A stretch of DNA of 64,000 nt from Toxotes chatareus (taxonomy: Eukaryota > Chordata > Actinopteri > Toxotidae). Made by a program: the position numbers and the translations under genes. Location of the stretch: the NCBI GenBank assembly GCA_016801885.1, contig CM028899.1, forward strand, positions 20,103,501 to 20,167,500, given 5' to 3'. The notes beneath the pieces were generated by a model that did no database searches, was not told where the DNA came from, and was given only the letters and a program-made list of their open reading frames with translations. Positions 1 to 12,720 of this stretch are shown piece after piece. The first letter of the stretch is position 1. Every line of letters begins with the position of its first letter.

Positions 1-58
1 AATGAATCACACGGTAATTCAAAATAGCCTGCCGAAGCCCAGAGAGCATTCTCAGTGC

Positions 59-100
<42 letters not shown>

Positions 101-1499
101 CAGACTGTGCCCTCTGTGCTACCCAAAGTCCTGTCTGCAAGGTTCAAGCTGGAAATCCAGTCGTCACTCCTCATATTTTAACGAAAACAAAACGGCTGTC
201 CATGAAATTAGATTGACTTTACCCGATCTGGTCATTTTTCCATGTTTCTAATTACACAATATCCTTTTTGAGTCACTTCTGATGGTGTTATTATTTGTCT
301 CATAAGCCTTTATTCATTTGACTATACATTATCAGCAGCGTTAACTTGGCTGCAAGGTTTGCGGGCGGATTTGAAAAGTGGGCTGTGAGACGCGATATCA
401 TTTCAAAACGGGGATAATGACGCATATTTCCAGACAATCCCTCCAGGAAGACATTCATAATGTTGCACTCGGTTGTTCGCATTAAAAGTGCCACAAGTAG
501 TTGTGTAACAAATAAAAAAAAAAAAGAAAAAGAGAACGAGAGAGAAGTACGACGCCTGGCTCCTCTCTCACCGTTGTACAGCTGGCCAATCCCAGCGTGA
601 GGTGGGTGTGAATACTGAAGTTACAGAAATCACTGGACACAAACCAGGTATAGACTTTTTGGTCATAATATAAACATGCTTTTCTGCAAAACCATTTTTT
701 CATTCAACAAAATTACAATAACTTAGCTTGAATAAAATTTAAATTGGTAAAGCTATGATTCAAAAAGGAACTATCTAAGGAAAGAACGAGTATAGAAGTC
801 TAAGGATCTGGCCAGCTATTCAAAGCCAACTTTCAATACTGAACAACTTTCAATACTCCAGCTGCTACAGACACATTTTGGTGGCTATTACAAAGTATGG
901 AGGCTTGATACTCTGCTCTGTTCCTGTCATTTTATACTTTCAGGCTGTCTGAATAGGCAAACTGGCTCAAAAAAATCAAGCCACTATTAAAAGAAGTCAC
1001 TACTTTATATATTGTATGTACTGTACATTCATTTCTGGATTTCCAGTCCAATGTTTATATAGGTAACTGCTGTTTGGAATGGTTTTAATCTCAGCAAACA
1101 AAAGCTGAACACCAACTCAAATAATCTCAAAATCCACTACTATATTTACAACTAAGGAAGCATTACTGAAACATCAACACAATCCTACAGGATCAGATTC
1201 AGGGCTGTTCACCACTGAACCATCAAACCCAGCAAACCTACGATGTCATGTACACAGTCCAGGATTTCAGGGTGAAGAATCCACCATGAGCCCAGCCAGG
1301 TTTCTTTCTTCAGAGAGAGTGCTACAGGTGAGTTAGCTACCTATACAGATTCTGTAGGTGGAGGCATACACCTTAACTTTTCTAATCAGACTGTCCCCAT
1401 AATAATGTGCAAAGAAAACTGTACCAGTGATCAAATCACTGCCTCCAACAGAAAACCTTAAATTCCAAGTGGAATAACGGGCCTCAAATTTGTGCCCAT
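1..1499. other. Non-coding stretch, nothing recognised
   Basis: Apart from an (AC)n microsatellite at 62-98 the interval is ordinary AT-leaning sequence. The open frames are short and resemble no family I know, and no convincing splice-bounded exon or repeat family is seen. Confidence 0.5.
62..98. repeat. (AC)n microsatellite
   Basis: Uninterrupted AC dinucleotides, about 18 units. The first of many similar arrays in the window. Confidence 0.97.
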
Positions 1500-1660
1500 T
1501 TTCAGAGACCTGTAAAATGTCAGCTGCGTGGCACCTGTTTGGCTACCGTGGAGCTGATGTTGGCCGGCTCAGCTGATGAATAAGTGAGCGCAGCGTCCAT
1601 AAAACACAGCGTTTATTTGGACATTACAGCTCACGCGCTTTGTCTTTATTCCAGTTAAGA
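1500..1660. promoter_or_regulatory. Candidate conserved non-coding element with HOX/CDX-like motifs
   Basis: Complex, non-repetitive sequence. The segment TCCATAAAACACAGCG followed by TTTATTTGGA forms an imperfect dyad whose arms each carry an ATAAA/TTTAT core of the kind bound by posterior HOX and CDX proteins. This is inferred from motif content only; no conservation data are available. Confidence 0.22.
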
Positions 1661-2325
1661 GAATTCAGGGATCGAGCTTTGCCTAGTGTCACTGAAAAAC
1701 GTGCACCAAATCTCAGAAAAGAAACAGGTGCTTTATGTGGCACTTGTAAATGAATTTGATTCAGAGATCTTGCCAGAGTGGTAGCGACAGCGAGTCACAA
1801 GCTCGTTTCAATAATTATCAGCTTGGCACTTGGTGTGCCAAGCACACATGCCCACACTGAAATACAAGCTGAAAAAACAATCATCTGCAAACAAGAGCTG
1901 TGTGTGTACTGTATGTAAACGTACACGCAGACTGTATGTATATGCATGTTTGCTCATGCATGTTTGGTCTGTGTGTTTGTGTGTGTGTTTGGGGCTCCTC
2001 CACTGCATTCTTTTCCGTTCCCCCTCCATACTTCTCCTAACACCTGTTGTGAAATATGTATATGTGCATTTCTGGATTTTTGTCAGAAAACTTGTTATGT
2101 TGATATCACACTGCGTATTGCAGCTACATCAAGGTGACAGCTTGAGAAAAGGTGGGACGTTTTTATGCAAATGACTGCTGCGAGAGTGACGACAGGTCTG
2201 AATAGGACTGAAACAAGGAAAACAGGTATGTGCTGAATATCTGAGCCTCTGAGCTGTGTCACATTTCTGCATGTGTCTGTGTGAGTGTGTGTATGGGCGA
2301 CTGCATGTCGTTGTGTTGTGGGGAG

Positions 2326-2326
<1 letters not shown>

Positions 2327-2387
<61 letters not shown>
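2327..2387. repeat. (GT)n microsatellite
   Basis: About 30 GT units, followed 100 bp later by a shorter AC array at 2486-2507. All open frames of 60-155 codons across 1800-2600 are translations of these arrays and their flanks, not genes. Confidence 0.97.
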
Positions 2388-2388
<1 letters not shown>

Positions 2389-2549
2389 GGGGTGGGGGCA
2401 CTGCACATGTGCATGTGTGAGTGGGCTCAGGTGGATTGTGAACTCGGCAGATGGACATTTGGAGCAGCTTTGCACCCAGCAGCAAAACACACACACACAC
2501 ACACACAAACATATTCACACTCCCACACACGGCTGTAACATTAACCTGC

Positions 2550-3640
2550 TGTAACTCTAGCTGAGAGAAAGCCATAAAAAAAAACATCCTCAGCACCTCA
2601 AATCACATATCGACACACTGATTCAATATTTCAACTGTCCAAACATGAGGTAAGTCAAGACGACCATAATATTCTAACATTTCGCCCCTGGTGTCCTGAA
2701 AATACCTCCACTGCCTTTTTAGCAAGGCAGAGACTTTCCCTTTAGCATCCAAGCATTTTTCAACACGAAGCTCTGCATTTTCTCTGGCCTGGTCTGGAAA
2801 TACGATGAGGAAATATTATATGACACATACCAGTAACAGCTATGCTTAGTCCCGTTTTAAACGCTAAACGAAACCTTTTCCATATTGTCGTTTTTAGCTT
2901 ATTTTTACTGTCTCTGCACTTCTCTGTGATATATTATCATTCCAGAAATAGAAATGTTTGCTCCGTCTGGCTCTGACTGCTGCGTTTTATTGGTTAAGTA
3001 CTGCTCGTTCAAAAATGTTGGTGATCTGGAAAGCTCACACTGCTGATGTCATTGTACGATGCTCTAGATAAGAGTGTCAGCTGAATGTGTTAAACGTACA
3101 GTAAGATAAAAGTGAACATGATACGTAATTGTAAACACGACCAGCTGGGGGTAACTGATTTTAGAAGCTGAAATGCATAACTGCTTGGGTTTATATATTT
3201 CCACACTGTCATCAGACAAGAGGCACAATGAATATCACATGTCCCCCTTTCTAAAAGCCTGGGGTACATGTAGAGCCCCACGTGGGAGCAAGTCCTGTCA
3301 CGGTGTCCTTCAAGTGTGATACAGAGGAGAGGAGAGGAGTCCACTGTGCTATATTCCTCCACCTAATTCCGAGCTAGATGCTTCAGCTCCTGTTTTCATC
3401 CCCCCAGCCATTGCTGGATGGCATTTGTCACTCTGACTCCTAATTTTGTACGTTTCCCTTCTTTCACCTCTCCGTGCCACTGTTTGCTAAAAGTCTCTCC
3501 CCTCATAGGCTAGTCTTTCCATCCCAGCTGGGGGATGGAGGGATGAGGGCATGGGTGGACGGCTGGGGGGTGGGGGGGTGGCTGCAGACGCAGGCTGTGT
3601 GGAGCAGCTCTCTCCCTGAGGAGCCTCTTCTGCCAGCCCA
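2550..3640. other. Non-coding stretch, nothing recognised
   Basis: Complex sequence without a recognisable exon or repeat. One good donor-like site (ATGAG followed by GTAAGTCAAG) lies near 2649 on the plus strand, but the sequence before it is not obviously coding. Confidence 0.4.
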
Positions 3641-4220
3641 GTGCCACAGATCAACAGTCAGCCAGCCAGCCGTGCACTGACCTCATCCCTCTCTCTCTCT
3701 CTCGCTTTCTCTCTCTTCCTCTATTTCTGTCTCCCTCCATCTCTCTCTCCCTCTCTGCCAGAGGCACTTGCTGTCCCCATGTCTCCTTCCTACGCCAACT
3801 GCCTGTCCTGCTACCAACAGTGCATGTCTGTCTGGCAACCTCTCTGCCTGTCTTTCTGTCCGCTGCTCTCCATGCACGTCTCTCCTCCAGCCCGTCTCTC
3901 GCTTTCTATTACTCCCTCAGTCCTCCTGTCTGTCTGCTTTTGTGTCTGTGTCTCTGTCTGTGTGCATGGGTGCCTGCCTGTCCATCTGCCTGTCTGCCTG
4001 CCAGCCACTCTTTCTAGCCAATACCTCTTTGCCGGAAAGCGGCCAGGCTGTCAGCCGCTCTGCCAATCTGCCTGACTATCTGCCTGTCTATTCGTCATCT
4101 GTTTGTGTCTCTATTTGTTTGCCTGCTCGTCTGTCTGCCTGTTTACCTGTCTGCCTGTCCATCTGTCTCTTATCTGTTTATTTGCTTGTCTTACTGTATG
4201 TCCGTCTGTGTCAAGGTGAT
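3641..4220. repeat. Pyrimidine-rich degenerate CTGT/CTGC low-complexity tract
   Basis: The plus strand is dominated by CTCT, then by degenerate TGTC/TGCC tetramers for almost 600 bp. Three overlapping frames stay open only because the repeat lacks stop codons; the translations are strings of Leu, Cys, Ser and Val. Confidence 0.85.
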
Positions 4221-4369
4221 TTGTGAAATGACAAACATGAACCCTTAACCCCATCCTAAAGTAGCTGGTGCTCACTTCAATTTCAGAGAGATTTACTGAC
4301 GTGACAGGAAGAAAGATTGGTGTTATGAAGGAAGCCTAACCCTGATCTCCTCAGATTTTCTCAACTGGA

Positions 4370-4620
4370 CACTAAGAGACCTTTCCACACCCAACTAACG
4401 ACGGGTCCACATTTGATCGAGAGGCCGGCACGCTGCCACTAAAAGCTTCGGCCATCTTTTCTCCATCTATGTCTGCAACAATCTTATATTGTAATAAATG
4501 CCACCTTGCCATTCCACAATGAGGAGCGGGTTTTCCAGGACCAAAAGCTCTACAGTACATCTCAGGGAATGATGCACCACAGTTTATGAGGGTTTCTTTC
4601 TTGGCACACAATGTCTATTC
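4370..4620. promoter_or_regulatory. Candidate conserved non-coding element
   Basis: A non-repetitive island between low-complexity tracts. It contains CATTCCA (TEAD-like) next to CACAATG (SOX-like) and ATTGTAATAAATG. Conservation is inferred from complexity and motif density, not observed. Confidence 0.22.
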
Positions 4621-4699
4621 ATTCACTCTCTTTCCAAACAAGATGCCTGGAGCTCTCCCCTGTCTTCAGATGCTTAGTCATCAGGCCAACATCCTGCTA

Positions 4700-6220
4700 A
4701 TACTCTTCCTATCTCATTCACAGCTCTTCGTGGCTTTAGGAATATGTTTGCTGAATTGAAAAAGGCTCTCCCTCCTCTCTTTTCTCACTATCCTTTCTCT
4801 CTCCGTCTCTCGCTCCCCCATGTCCTCTCTTATTCTTGTCTCAACAGGAGAGCGAGAGAGCGTTTGACTGGCTCCTCTCAACCAAAGGCTGCACTCCGCG
4901 CTCACTCGGCAGTCAAGGACAACTCTAACAGAGGTAGAACAAAGAAAAGGGAAGAGGAAGAGGGGGGAGAGAGAGACCGATGGAGAGAAACAAGCATGCT
5001 GTGGTGCAAGGGTCTTTGAAATTATACATATTGTAAAATAATCATAGTGTGTAATTCCCTTTTCAGTGGTGCTGACCTTTGCCCCGCGCCACTGTCCACA
5101 GGTGGGGAGTGAGAAAGAAAGGAAATTTCAATCTACCTCTACTTTACATATCACACAGCTCAATAGCTTTTAAAGACTCGCTACATTTTCCCTGGAGCAT
5201 TGAGCATGTACAGAGCCGTATACAGTATATTCATTAAAATGAATATAGGTAAGGTCAACAGTTTTCTACCTTCCTAACATGTCTTACGTTGTATTCATCT
5301 CTTGGTATTTTCATCATTTTTCACTCATATCTCATCTTGTGTACAGTTTTCTGCATTCGTGCTTTCTGTCTTTTCCGTGCAGTATCCTGTTGTTACCAAT
5401 TGGGTAATGAGAACATTTCACTGTATTAAATCTTAAAATAGATATCCTATTGTATTGCTACAATACTGCATTCTCTTTGTAACATGTCTCCTCTAGTATT
5501 AAAATTCTATGTGACACCCCTTAAAAAACAGTAAAAACAATAGAGTAAACCGTGTATTTTTTTTTCTTTTTTCTTTCGTCTTTCTGACACCTCAGTATGT
5601 GTTTGTGTTTACAGTCACTCCCACATAAAGCACAGAGCTTGCTATGAACATATTTAAATGCCTCTGCAGCTAGATAGCTAATCCCTGTTGTGGATTGGCC
5701 CAGTTAGTGGTTCCCAGCTTTTGGAAGGGAATGCTAAACTGGGGTTGAGGTGGGAGGGGGATGTGGGTATCTCTCTATTTATAATGGTAAACCCGGCCCA
5801 TGTTTCTGCTGTGCTGATAGATGTTATCTGTGTCAGCCTTTGTTTCTTCCTCTCTCTCTCTCTCTCTCTCTCTCCTCCTTCTTCTGCCTTTGTGTTCCCT
5901 CTGTTTCTCCCTACACAGTCTTTTTCCTGCTCTTTCTCTCTCTTTCATCCTTATTCCCTGTCTTTTTTCCCCCTATTTCTCTTCTACTTCTCTCTCTCTA
6001 CTGCTCTCCTCCTCTTTCTGTCTGGTGCCCAGATGCAGAGAAGGCAGCTGTGTTGTGTTTTAAAGTGTGCCCGGTTGAAACCACTGTGCCTGGCATCTGC
6101 TGTTGGCAAAAAATAATAATAACCAACCCCCACTATAGGCATCCATCTCTGTCTCTGTCTCTCTCTCGCTCTCTCTCCTGCTCTCTCTTGCTATCTCTCT
6201 GCCTTTTAATCCTCTGAAAT
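4700..6220. other. Polypyrimidine and polypurine-rich non-coding stretch
   Basis: Contains CT-rich tracts at about 4760-4850, 5849-5874 (pure TC) and 5920-6010, and a purine-rich tract at 4920-4990. No exon or transposon signature is seen. Confidence 0.55.
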
Positions 6221-6229
6221 GAGATGAAA

Positions 6230-7100
6230 GACAACTGCAGTCCTTTTAGGGAGGAAAGGGTTAACCAGCTACCCAGCTCCTCTTCCAGCAAGCTCACTAA
6301 TAACCACCAATTATTGAACTATACATCAGTGTACAAGAAAAGAATGCTGTTAGCACAGCGGTCCTTGGCTAGCTAGCTGGCTAACTAGTTTCTCAACTAG
6401 ACTAACTTAAATTAGGTCCCTGCAGATCTGTAATGCCAATGTTTGTTAGACATGATATAGAAATCTCCTGATCAAGCTAACGAGCTAAACATACCGGGTG
6501 GCTGTCTGGCAGCCCATCTCATAACTGTCAACAAAGAGAATGACAATATAGCCAGTTAGCTAGGGATCTCATTTAAGCCGGCTAATCAGACACCGCTGTG
6601 CTTTGTGCTAAGGTGGAGCCCTCCTGAGACCAAAGCTTCGGAGACAAGGGGAGCGTATCATCTGACTCTGCCAGGGAAGATGCACCCAAACATGGGGGCT
6701 GAGGGAGATGCAGGCAGGCTGTGGGAGCCAGGGCTGTAATTAGGTGCCCTGAGCTTGACGCCCACACGCCTCGAATGAGACGCCATCTATCCCTCCCCTC
6801 TGCAAATAGGCTCCCGGGCGCCTGGGCTCTGGAACACACACACCCATATATATATGCCTATATCTTAGACCATTTACTGGATGAAACCAATATATACTGA
6901 TATATAGTTAAAATGTTTACATTTTCTTTTTATTTTTTTTTTTTTAATTATTATGACAAAAGCTCAGCTAAAACACAAAAATATAAAAACACATGCCACT
7001 ATAATTTCCACAGCAGACCAAAATAGAAACCAAAAATCAATCCCAAGCTCAGTATAGAAAAAAAAACCCAAACAAAAAAAGCTAGCTATCTCAACCGCAG
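6230..7100. other. Non-coding stretch with a possible conserved island
   Basis: Sequence at 6590-6830 is complex and contains a CTGTAATTAGG homeodomain-like site; the rest is AT-rich with short A and T runs. An 85-codon minus-strand frame at 6582-6839 shows no family resemblance and I do not call it a gene. Confidence 0.35.
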
Positions 7101-7109
7101 AGCCTGTCT

Positions 7110-7340
7110 CCCCATCTCCCCTGGTCCGTGAGAGCAGAACACACTGGTGCGCTGGCTTTTGACCACAGCAATTTTAATCAGTCTTTTTCACACTTCATTG
7201 GGAATTCATCGCCGCCTTCCCCCTTCAAACATTGTTTGGGAGAGTTATCAGCGGCAGGCAGCATATCCGGTAATTATACATGCAAGGTAATGCTGGGAGC
7301 CGGGCTGAATATTTCAGCCAAATGCATGTGCTGCTGAGAG
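7110..7340. promoter_or_regulatory. Candidate conserved non-coding element
   Basis: Dense, non-repetitive sequence with CAAACATTGTTTGG (a near-palindrome with a SOX/FOX-like core), TTTTAATCAG and GGTAATTATAC homeodomain-like sites. Plus-strand frame 7128-7337 is open but has no recognisable protein features. Confidence 0.28.
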
Positions 7341-8189
7341 GCACTGGAGGGTACAGCTGCTTCATAATGCTGGGTCTGTGGCGGCCATGATTGAAGGATG
7401 GTGTCTGAGAGTCGCATCAAGAAAGTAGTCGTTCGTTACGCGCGATGTGAAGTGGACTCAAACATTAAGTTTAAAGCAACGTGATTTGCATTACAATGAG
7501 CCAGTTTGGGAAAGGTGTTGTTCGTTAATGTAAATCCTCTCCATGAATTAAAGCAGATCGCTGTGTTCCAGATACAAGCACACAGCAGATGAAGAGTGTG
7601 AGTGTTTCGGCACATTGCATATTTGAATGTGTTGCAGAGGCATGGTGCAAACACTACTAGAGACTAGATCGCTAAAAATTTTGATGGTTCAACGTGTTTG
7701 TTTACTGTGTGAGTAAGAGGCCAGCAGTTAATAGGGTCTGAACACACAGCCAGACAAAAAAAGACAACGACACACACAGACACGCACACTGAAAACACCA
7801 GTCAGACACTAGAGGGTCCTCTGGGGAACATAGCAGCGGAGGCATAACAGTGACTCATCCAAACGGTCACGGAACACACCACACACACACACACACACGC
7901 ATACACACATCCTGCCATGGCAGCCAGGCTGTCAGATAGCATCACCAACCAGCCTATGGAGTACTGTTGACAGGTGTGGCCCGCCAGTCACGCACACACA
8001 CCAGCCAGTCACGTCCTCCAACCCCTTGCCTGACAAGGAACCACATGTGATAATGTACCCCATTCGGTGACTGTGCGTGCATGTGTATGTGTGTGTGTTT
8101 GTGTGCATTTGTGCGTGTGTCAGACAAAGAGAGGGATAAAGTGAGAGGCTGTATGTTTCGTCAGAGTGCATGAGTGTGTCCCTGTATTA

Positions 8190-8191
<2 letters not shown>

Positions 8192-8257
<66 letters not shown>
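8192..8257. repeat. (GT)n microsatellite
   Basis: About 33 GT units without interruption, followed by a diverged GT-rich flank to about 8310. Confidence 0.97.
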
Positions 8258-8258
<1 letters not shown>

Positions 8259-8764
8259 TGTCGGGTCTATCTGCATGCATACAGTGGTTTGATGTGCGTG
8301 TGTGTGCCACTGTCACATCAAGGCCAATCTGCACAGTGCTAGTATATGGGAGTGCTGCTGCAGCTGTGAATACTGTGTAGAGAGGCATGGTAAAAGCTCC
8401 AGCAATGCAGTAAGATCAATAGAATAATACAGAGCCTGTCTAATTCTCTCTCTCTCTCTCTCTATTGTGTGTGGGTTGTACAGTATAGAGCCACATGCCT
8501 TTGTATGTTTGATGTGTGTTTATTACTTATTACTTTTCACAGTGGGAATGGTCTTTTTTGGAGTCGACACCTGGTACAGTGGAGGCACGTATGGACACTC
8601 ATGTCCATACATGAACAGTATATTCACAGCGTGAAGCAGATGCAGAGACCTGCGCTCTGCGAGTGAATTTCTGCAAATGTGTATCTGTGAATGAACATTT
8701 TGGAATGGAGCTGCCTTCACAAAATCAGGTACAGAAATTAACAGGACGCACGGCAAGGTAGCAA

Positions 8765-8765
<1 letters not shown>

Positions 8766-8814
<49 letters not shown>

Positions 8815-8822
8815 CACACACA
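8766..8822. repeat. (AC)n microsatellite
   Basis: AC array of about 28 units with a single CG interruption. Another, shorter AC array lies at about 9109-9131. Confidence 0.96.
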
Positions 8823-9179
8823 CAGCCTTTTACCACACAACCAACAGACCTGCATAAGCGGTAAAAACTGTCTGCATGAGCTTTCTACCTGTACCACTGC
8901 TCATTGCTCAACGCTGATTACAAGGCCATATGTTTGGCATGTGAAACAAATAATCTTATTGTTATTACAGGAGTATGCAAACACAGGCACGTGCGATGCA
9001 TTCAAACATGGGAACAGATGGACAAACACACTCGCACATGCATGCCGAGAATCCACACACAAACAATAGCCACCCACACCCGGCCACATTAATGCACTTC
9101 CCTCAGAACACACACACACACACACACACACCCACAGACATATACAACCCACTCTCTTGCCTCTAAGCAGTCTAGTCCA

Positions 9180-10430
9180 GTTACTACAAAGCCCACCAAG
9201 AGCTCTTTGCAGATCAAATAATCATGCCTTCCATCTGTTTCCATTTCTCTACATTAGCTTTGTGAAGGCGCCCTACAGACCCCGTTAAGAAGCACCGCAG
9301 CCATGGGTAAAATAATGATTCCTCTCTCAACCCCCTACTCCTCATTATCTCCATCCAAAGCCAATTCAATGACAAGGAGTAGATATGGGGCAAATGCATG
9401 TACAGTCCTTATACTGTTCTGTAATGCCATCTGACTGTGATATTACACAGGCCTTGAAAACTGAAGCGCTTCATATAGCATATGAATAGATATTTTGATG
9501 CTGTTATGGTACAAAATATGAATGATTTTGCCCTACAACCTCTGCAGTGTATCCTTTTCCATTCCTTTGTTTTCTCATCCAGACTAAGCACATATATTCT
9601 TCTCATTTGTTCAACCAAGTCAGACGTACACTCAGAGATGACATGTTCAATAAATATGAAAGACTGAACAGAAATAATGCACAAAATTTGGGAAGCAAAT
9701 GAATTAGTGAAATTCACAATGTCACCATCTTCCTGACACAATGGGGGAGGTGGGGGGTTCTAATATTCAGTCTGTGAGAGTATTTGCCATCTCGCCATTG
9801 AGCTTAGGATGGGGGGGGGGGTTGGTCCCTGTTATGCAAGATGGAAATGAGTTTGCCACGCTTTGCTGTAGCCAAGCTATTTTGGAACGGCTCACATCAG
9901 AAAACGCTGGGCCGAGCAGGAAAATTAGGTCACTTACACGAGCAGGGCAGTGCCTTCTTTTGGGAAGCGAGCAGCGGCAAGAAAGAACTAAAACGTGTAG
10001 CACTATTTATTCAGGACAGGGGGTACACAGATTTGAGTAAAATGAACAAGATGGGGGAGCTTAACACAGGCAAAGCAAAGAAGTGTTTTAACAGAGACCT
10101 GGCAATGACCTGAATACATTGCAGCAATGGAAGGGAAGCGAGAATCCAGCTCTGAGAGCATAGCTTCAAATTTCTCCTGCATTTTGTAGAAGATCACACT
10201 ACACACTGTGACTTTCTTGTCTGTATGCAGAGACCAGTGCTGACACAGAGGGTCTGATTTATTATGCATGGGACTGTGGGCCACATTGGTGAGGGGGAAT
10301 GAGAAACGATGGCATCCTCCTTGTTAACGGTAAATATGTGATCCATCCCCCTCATTAACCGCTGAACCGCAAGGAGGAAGTGAAGCCAAAACTTGCACCC
10401 CTTCTCGGTTATATCTAAACTAATCATCTA
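9180..10430. other. Non-coding stretch with two possible conserved islands
   Basis: The segments 9200-9390 and 10240-10430 are complex and look constrained. The second carries two adjacent RUNX-like cores in ATTAACCGCTGAACCGCAAG. A run of about eleven G lies at 9811-9821. No coding exon was recognised. Confidence 0.3.
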
Positions 10431-11640
10431 CTAGGACAGGGAAAATCCTGTTACAGAGACCAGGATAACAATGAAAGAGTGCACACTGCAGTCAGAGCCA
10501 CAGCAAAAGGACAGACGGGCGGAAGAGAGACACACATAAAATTTTAGAGAGACAGACAGGTGAAGGAGGGGCTGGAGTGTTCCCTGACAGAAAGAGAGAC
10601 ACGGGCTAAGATAAACGAAATGACAGAGGGAGCAAAGGAAGGACAGACAGGGTACACGAGGATAGACAGAGCAACTACAAGTGTGTGTGTGCGTGTGTGT
10701 GTTGGTGGAAGTTCGTAGGAAGGCCCAGAGGTGCCTTGTCAGCGGTTTCAGGGGGCCGTGTCTGAAGAGGCCTCCAGGTGGCAGGTGGATATGCCCTAGT
10801 TTAAGGAGCGGCGTGTCTGTCTACTTATACAATCACTTACACTCACAGAGATGTACAGAGGGCATGTGCATAATGCAATGAAACAAATACACAAGAGTTG
10901 AGGTCCACCTTTTCTCTTTGTCACATTTTTGTAAACATTTAACACTTCAGTCCCTGAGGTACTATGTCACTTAGCCAAGGCACATGTAGATGTAGATGTA
11001 GATCTTTTACTGTTTCTCAAAGAACAGTGTTCTTGCACGTAATCAAAAACTTTATTGTTTACAACGTACCGTTGATATTTATGTAAATATCAGGTTCGAT
11101 ATTGCCTTTCTGTCAAAAACAGGATGCCTGACGTTATACCTTAACGACTTCAAATCTCACTCTGCCTCTTGTGATTCCCTAAAAGTAGCAACAAACTAAA
11201 TTTTCTTATCTGTGATGACACACTGAGATTGCATTCTCTTGCCTGTATGCAATGGATTCACTGATAACTGAGCTTCTTTAAGAAAATGTCCCACCACAAC
11301 CGGGTTGCCAAAAAAAAAAAAAAAAGAAAGAAAACTGGACTCAAACAGTGATCGATTCGACTCAAACGCACACGAGAGAAATACAGATCGGCTAAACTAA
11401 AATGGCCTTTCCAATTCAAAGGATCGTTCAGACATCCTTTAAAAAAAGAACCGAATCAAAATTGAGTGTGCTTGGATTGTTGTCTAACACAATCCTTTCT
11501 GCATCTGAGTTTGATTTTCAGAGCTAGACAAAGCAAGCCATAAGCACTAGGTGGTCAAAATTTAATCCAAATCATTGTTCCCCAAACAAAAGCTGTATGT
11601 TCATGAAACAAAGCTATTGATCTGTGCTGTGTTTTCCTGG
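10431..11640. other. Non-coding stretch, nothing recognised
   Basis: Begins with GACA-rich low-complexity sequence (10500-10680), then AT-rich unique sequence with a TGTAGA triplicate near 10987-11004 and an A-run at 11310-11324. No gene is seen. Confidence 0.45.
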
Positions 11641-11798
11641 GAGTGTGTGTGTGTGTGTGTGTGTATGTCAATATTTATGCATCATTGTCTGTTTATGTTC
11701 CAACTGTTGCAAGCATTTGCCTCAGCTTGCATGTTTGCATGCATGTGTACACATATGCCTGGCTGCATTCGCACATTTGGTACTGCATTTGTGGGTTT

Positions 11799-11837
11799 GT
11801 GTGTGTGTGCGTGTGTGTGTGTGTGCGCGCGCGCGCT
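11799..11837. repeat. GT array passing into a pure GC alternation
   Basis: A GT array ends in alternating GCGCGCGCGC (about 11825-11836). Alternating purine-pyrimidine tracts of this type are the classical Z-DNA-forming sequence. A shorter GT array lies at 11643-11664. Confidence 0.85.
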
Positions 11838-12009
11838 CAATGAGCCGTCAGTCCTAAAGAGGGGCTGTACTGCTGTCATGCGATGACACCTCTCATTTGC
11901 TGCTGTCCTGTGAAGTCGAGCTGAAGGCAGGGGTCAGGCCACCCTCACAGAGACGCTGCGACTCAGAGCACATCATGTCTGCCTGCCTGCCTGCCTCCCG
12001 ACACTGTGG

Positions 12010-12012
<3 letters not shown>

Positions 12013-12049
<37 letters not shown>
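12013..12049. repeat. (AC)n microsatellite
   Basis: About 18 AC units preceded by a short CTGC repeat. Confidence 0.95.
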
Positions 12050-12050
<1 letters not shown>

Positions 12051-12439
12051 ATGCATAAAACAGTCACACACATTTATTTGCATACACACACACACACAAG
12101 CCACATTTATTTAAATTTCCAATTAAGTCTACTCAATAGGAAACTCTAAACATGCTTCAAATATAATTATGGAGGAACCTACACATAAAACAAACTGTAC
12201 AGAAAAACATGATTGTATCACAGAAATTGTCAGTTTCACTGTCTGTAACAATAACTACTTTGAGTCCTGATTGAAACAATACAATGCCCTCTTTAGTCAG
12301 CAGAGCGTACAGCTCCTGCACATCAGTGCCTCCATGGAAAAGAGGAACCACGATCAAGTCTATATCACATGAGAATACCTGTAATACGCCTGCTGAATGC
12401 AACACTACACTCAATAGTCCCCCCCCCCGACACCCCCAC

Positions 12440-12720
12440 ACACCTCCAGGCCCCGCCATCCTTGCTCCCGTAGGCCGTCCATTCGTTTTGATCCGTGTCA
12501 CATGCCGTCATCAATTACCCATTAGACAGTGTAATATTCGTCCAATATTGCCGGCGTGTGACTGGGAGACTTTAGAGTGATCAAAACCGACAAATCTGAT
12601 TTACAGAGCTAGCATAAATAAGGAGATTGTGCCCGCCCTGATTGCCCTGTTGAATAATGGATGCCTGTTTGGTAATCATTTTCCAATATCACACCACTTT
12701 CCCCTAGACTGGCCCAGCAG
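12440..12720. promoter_or_regulatory. Candidate conserved non-coding element with homeodomain sites
   Basis: Complex sequence with CATCAATTACCCATTAG (two ATTA/TAAT cores back to back), a CCAATATTG dyad, and GGTAATCATT further downstream. Clustering of such cores is typical of developmental enhancers in vertebrate gene deserts. No alignment was possible. Confidence 0.3.

Noticed and set aside
2095..2596. Frames of 85-155 codons over the GT/AC arrays
   Set aside because: His-Thr or Cys-Val strings produced by dinucleotide repeats.
7860..9150. CRISPR-like or other spaced repeat array
   Set aside because: The repeats are simple AC/GT microsatellites without unique spacers of regular length.
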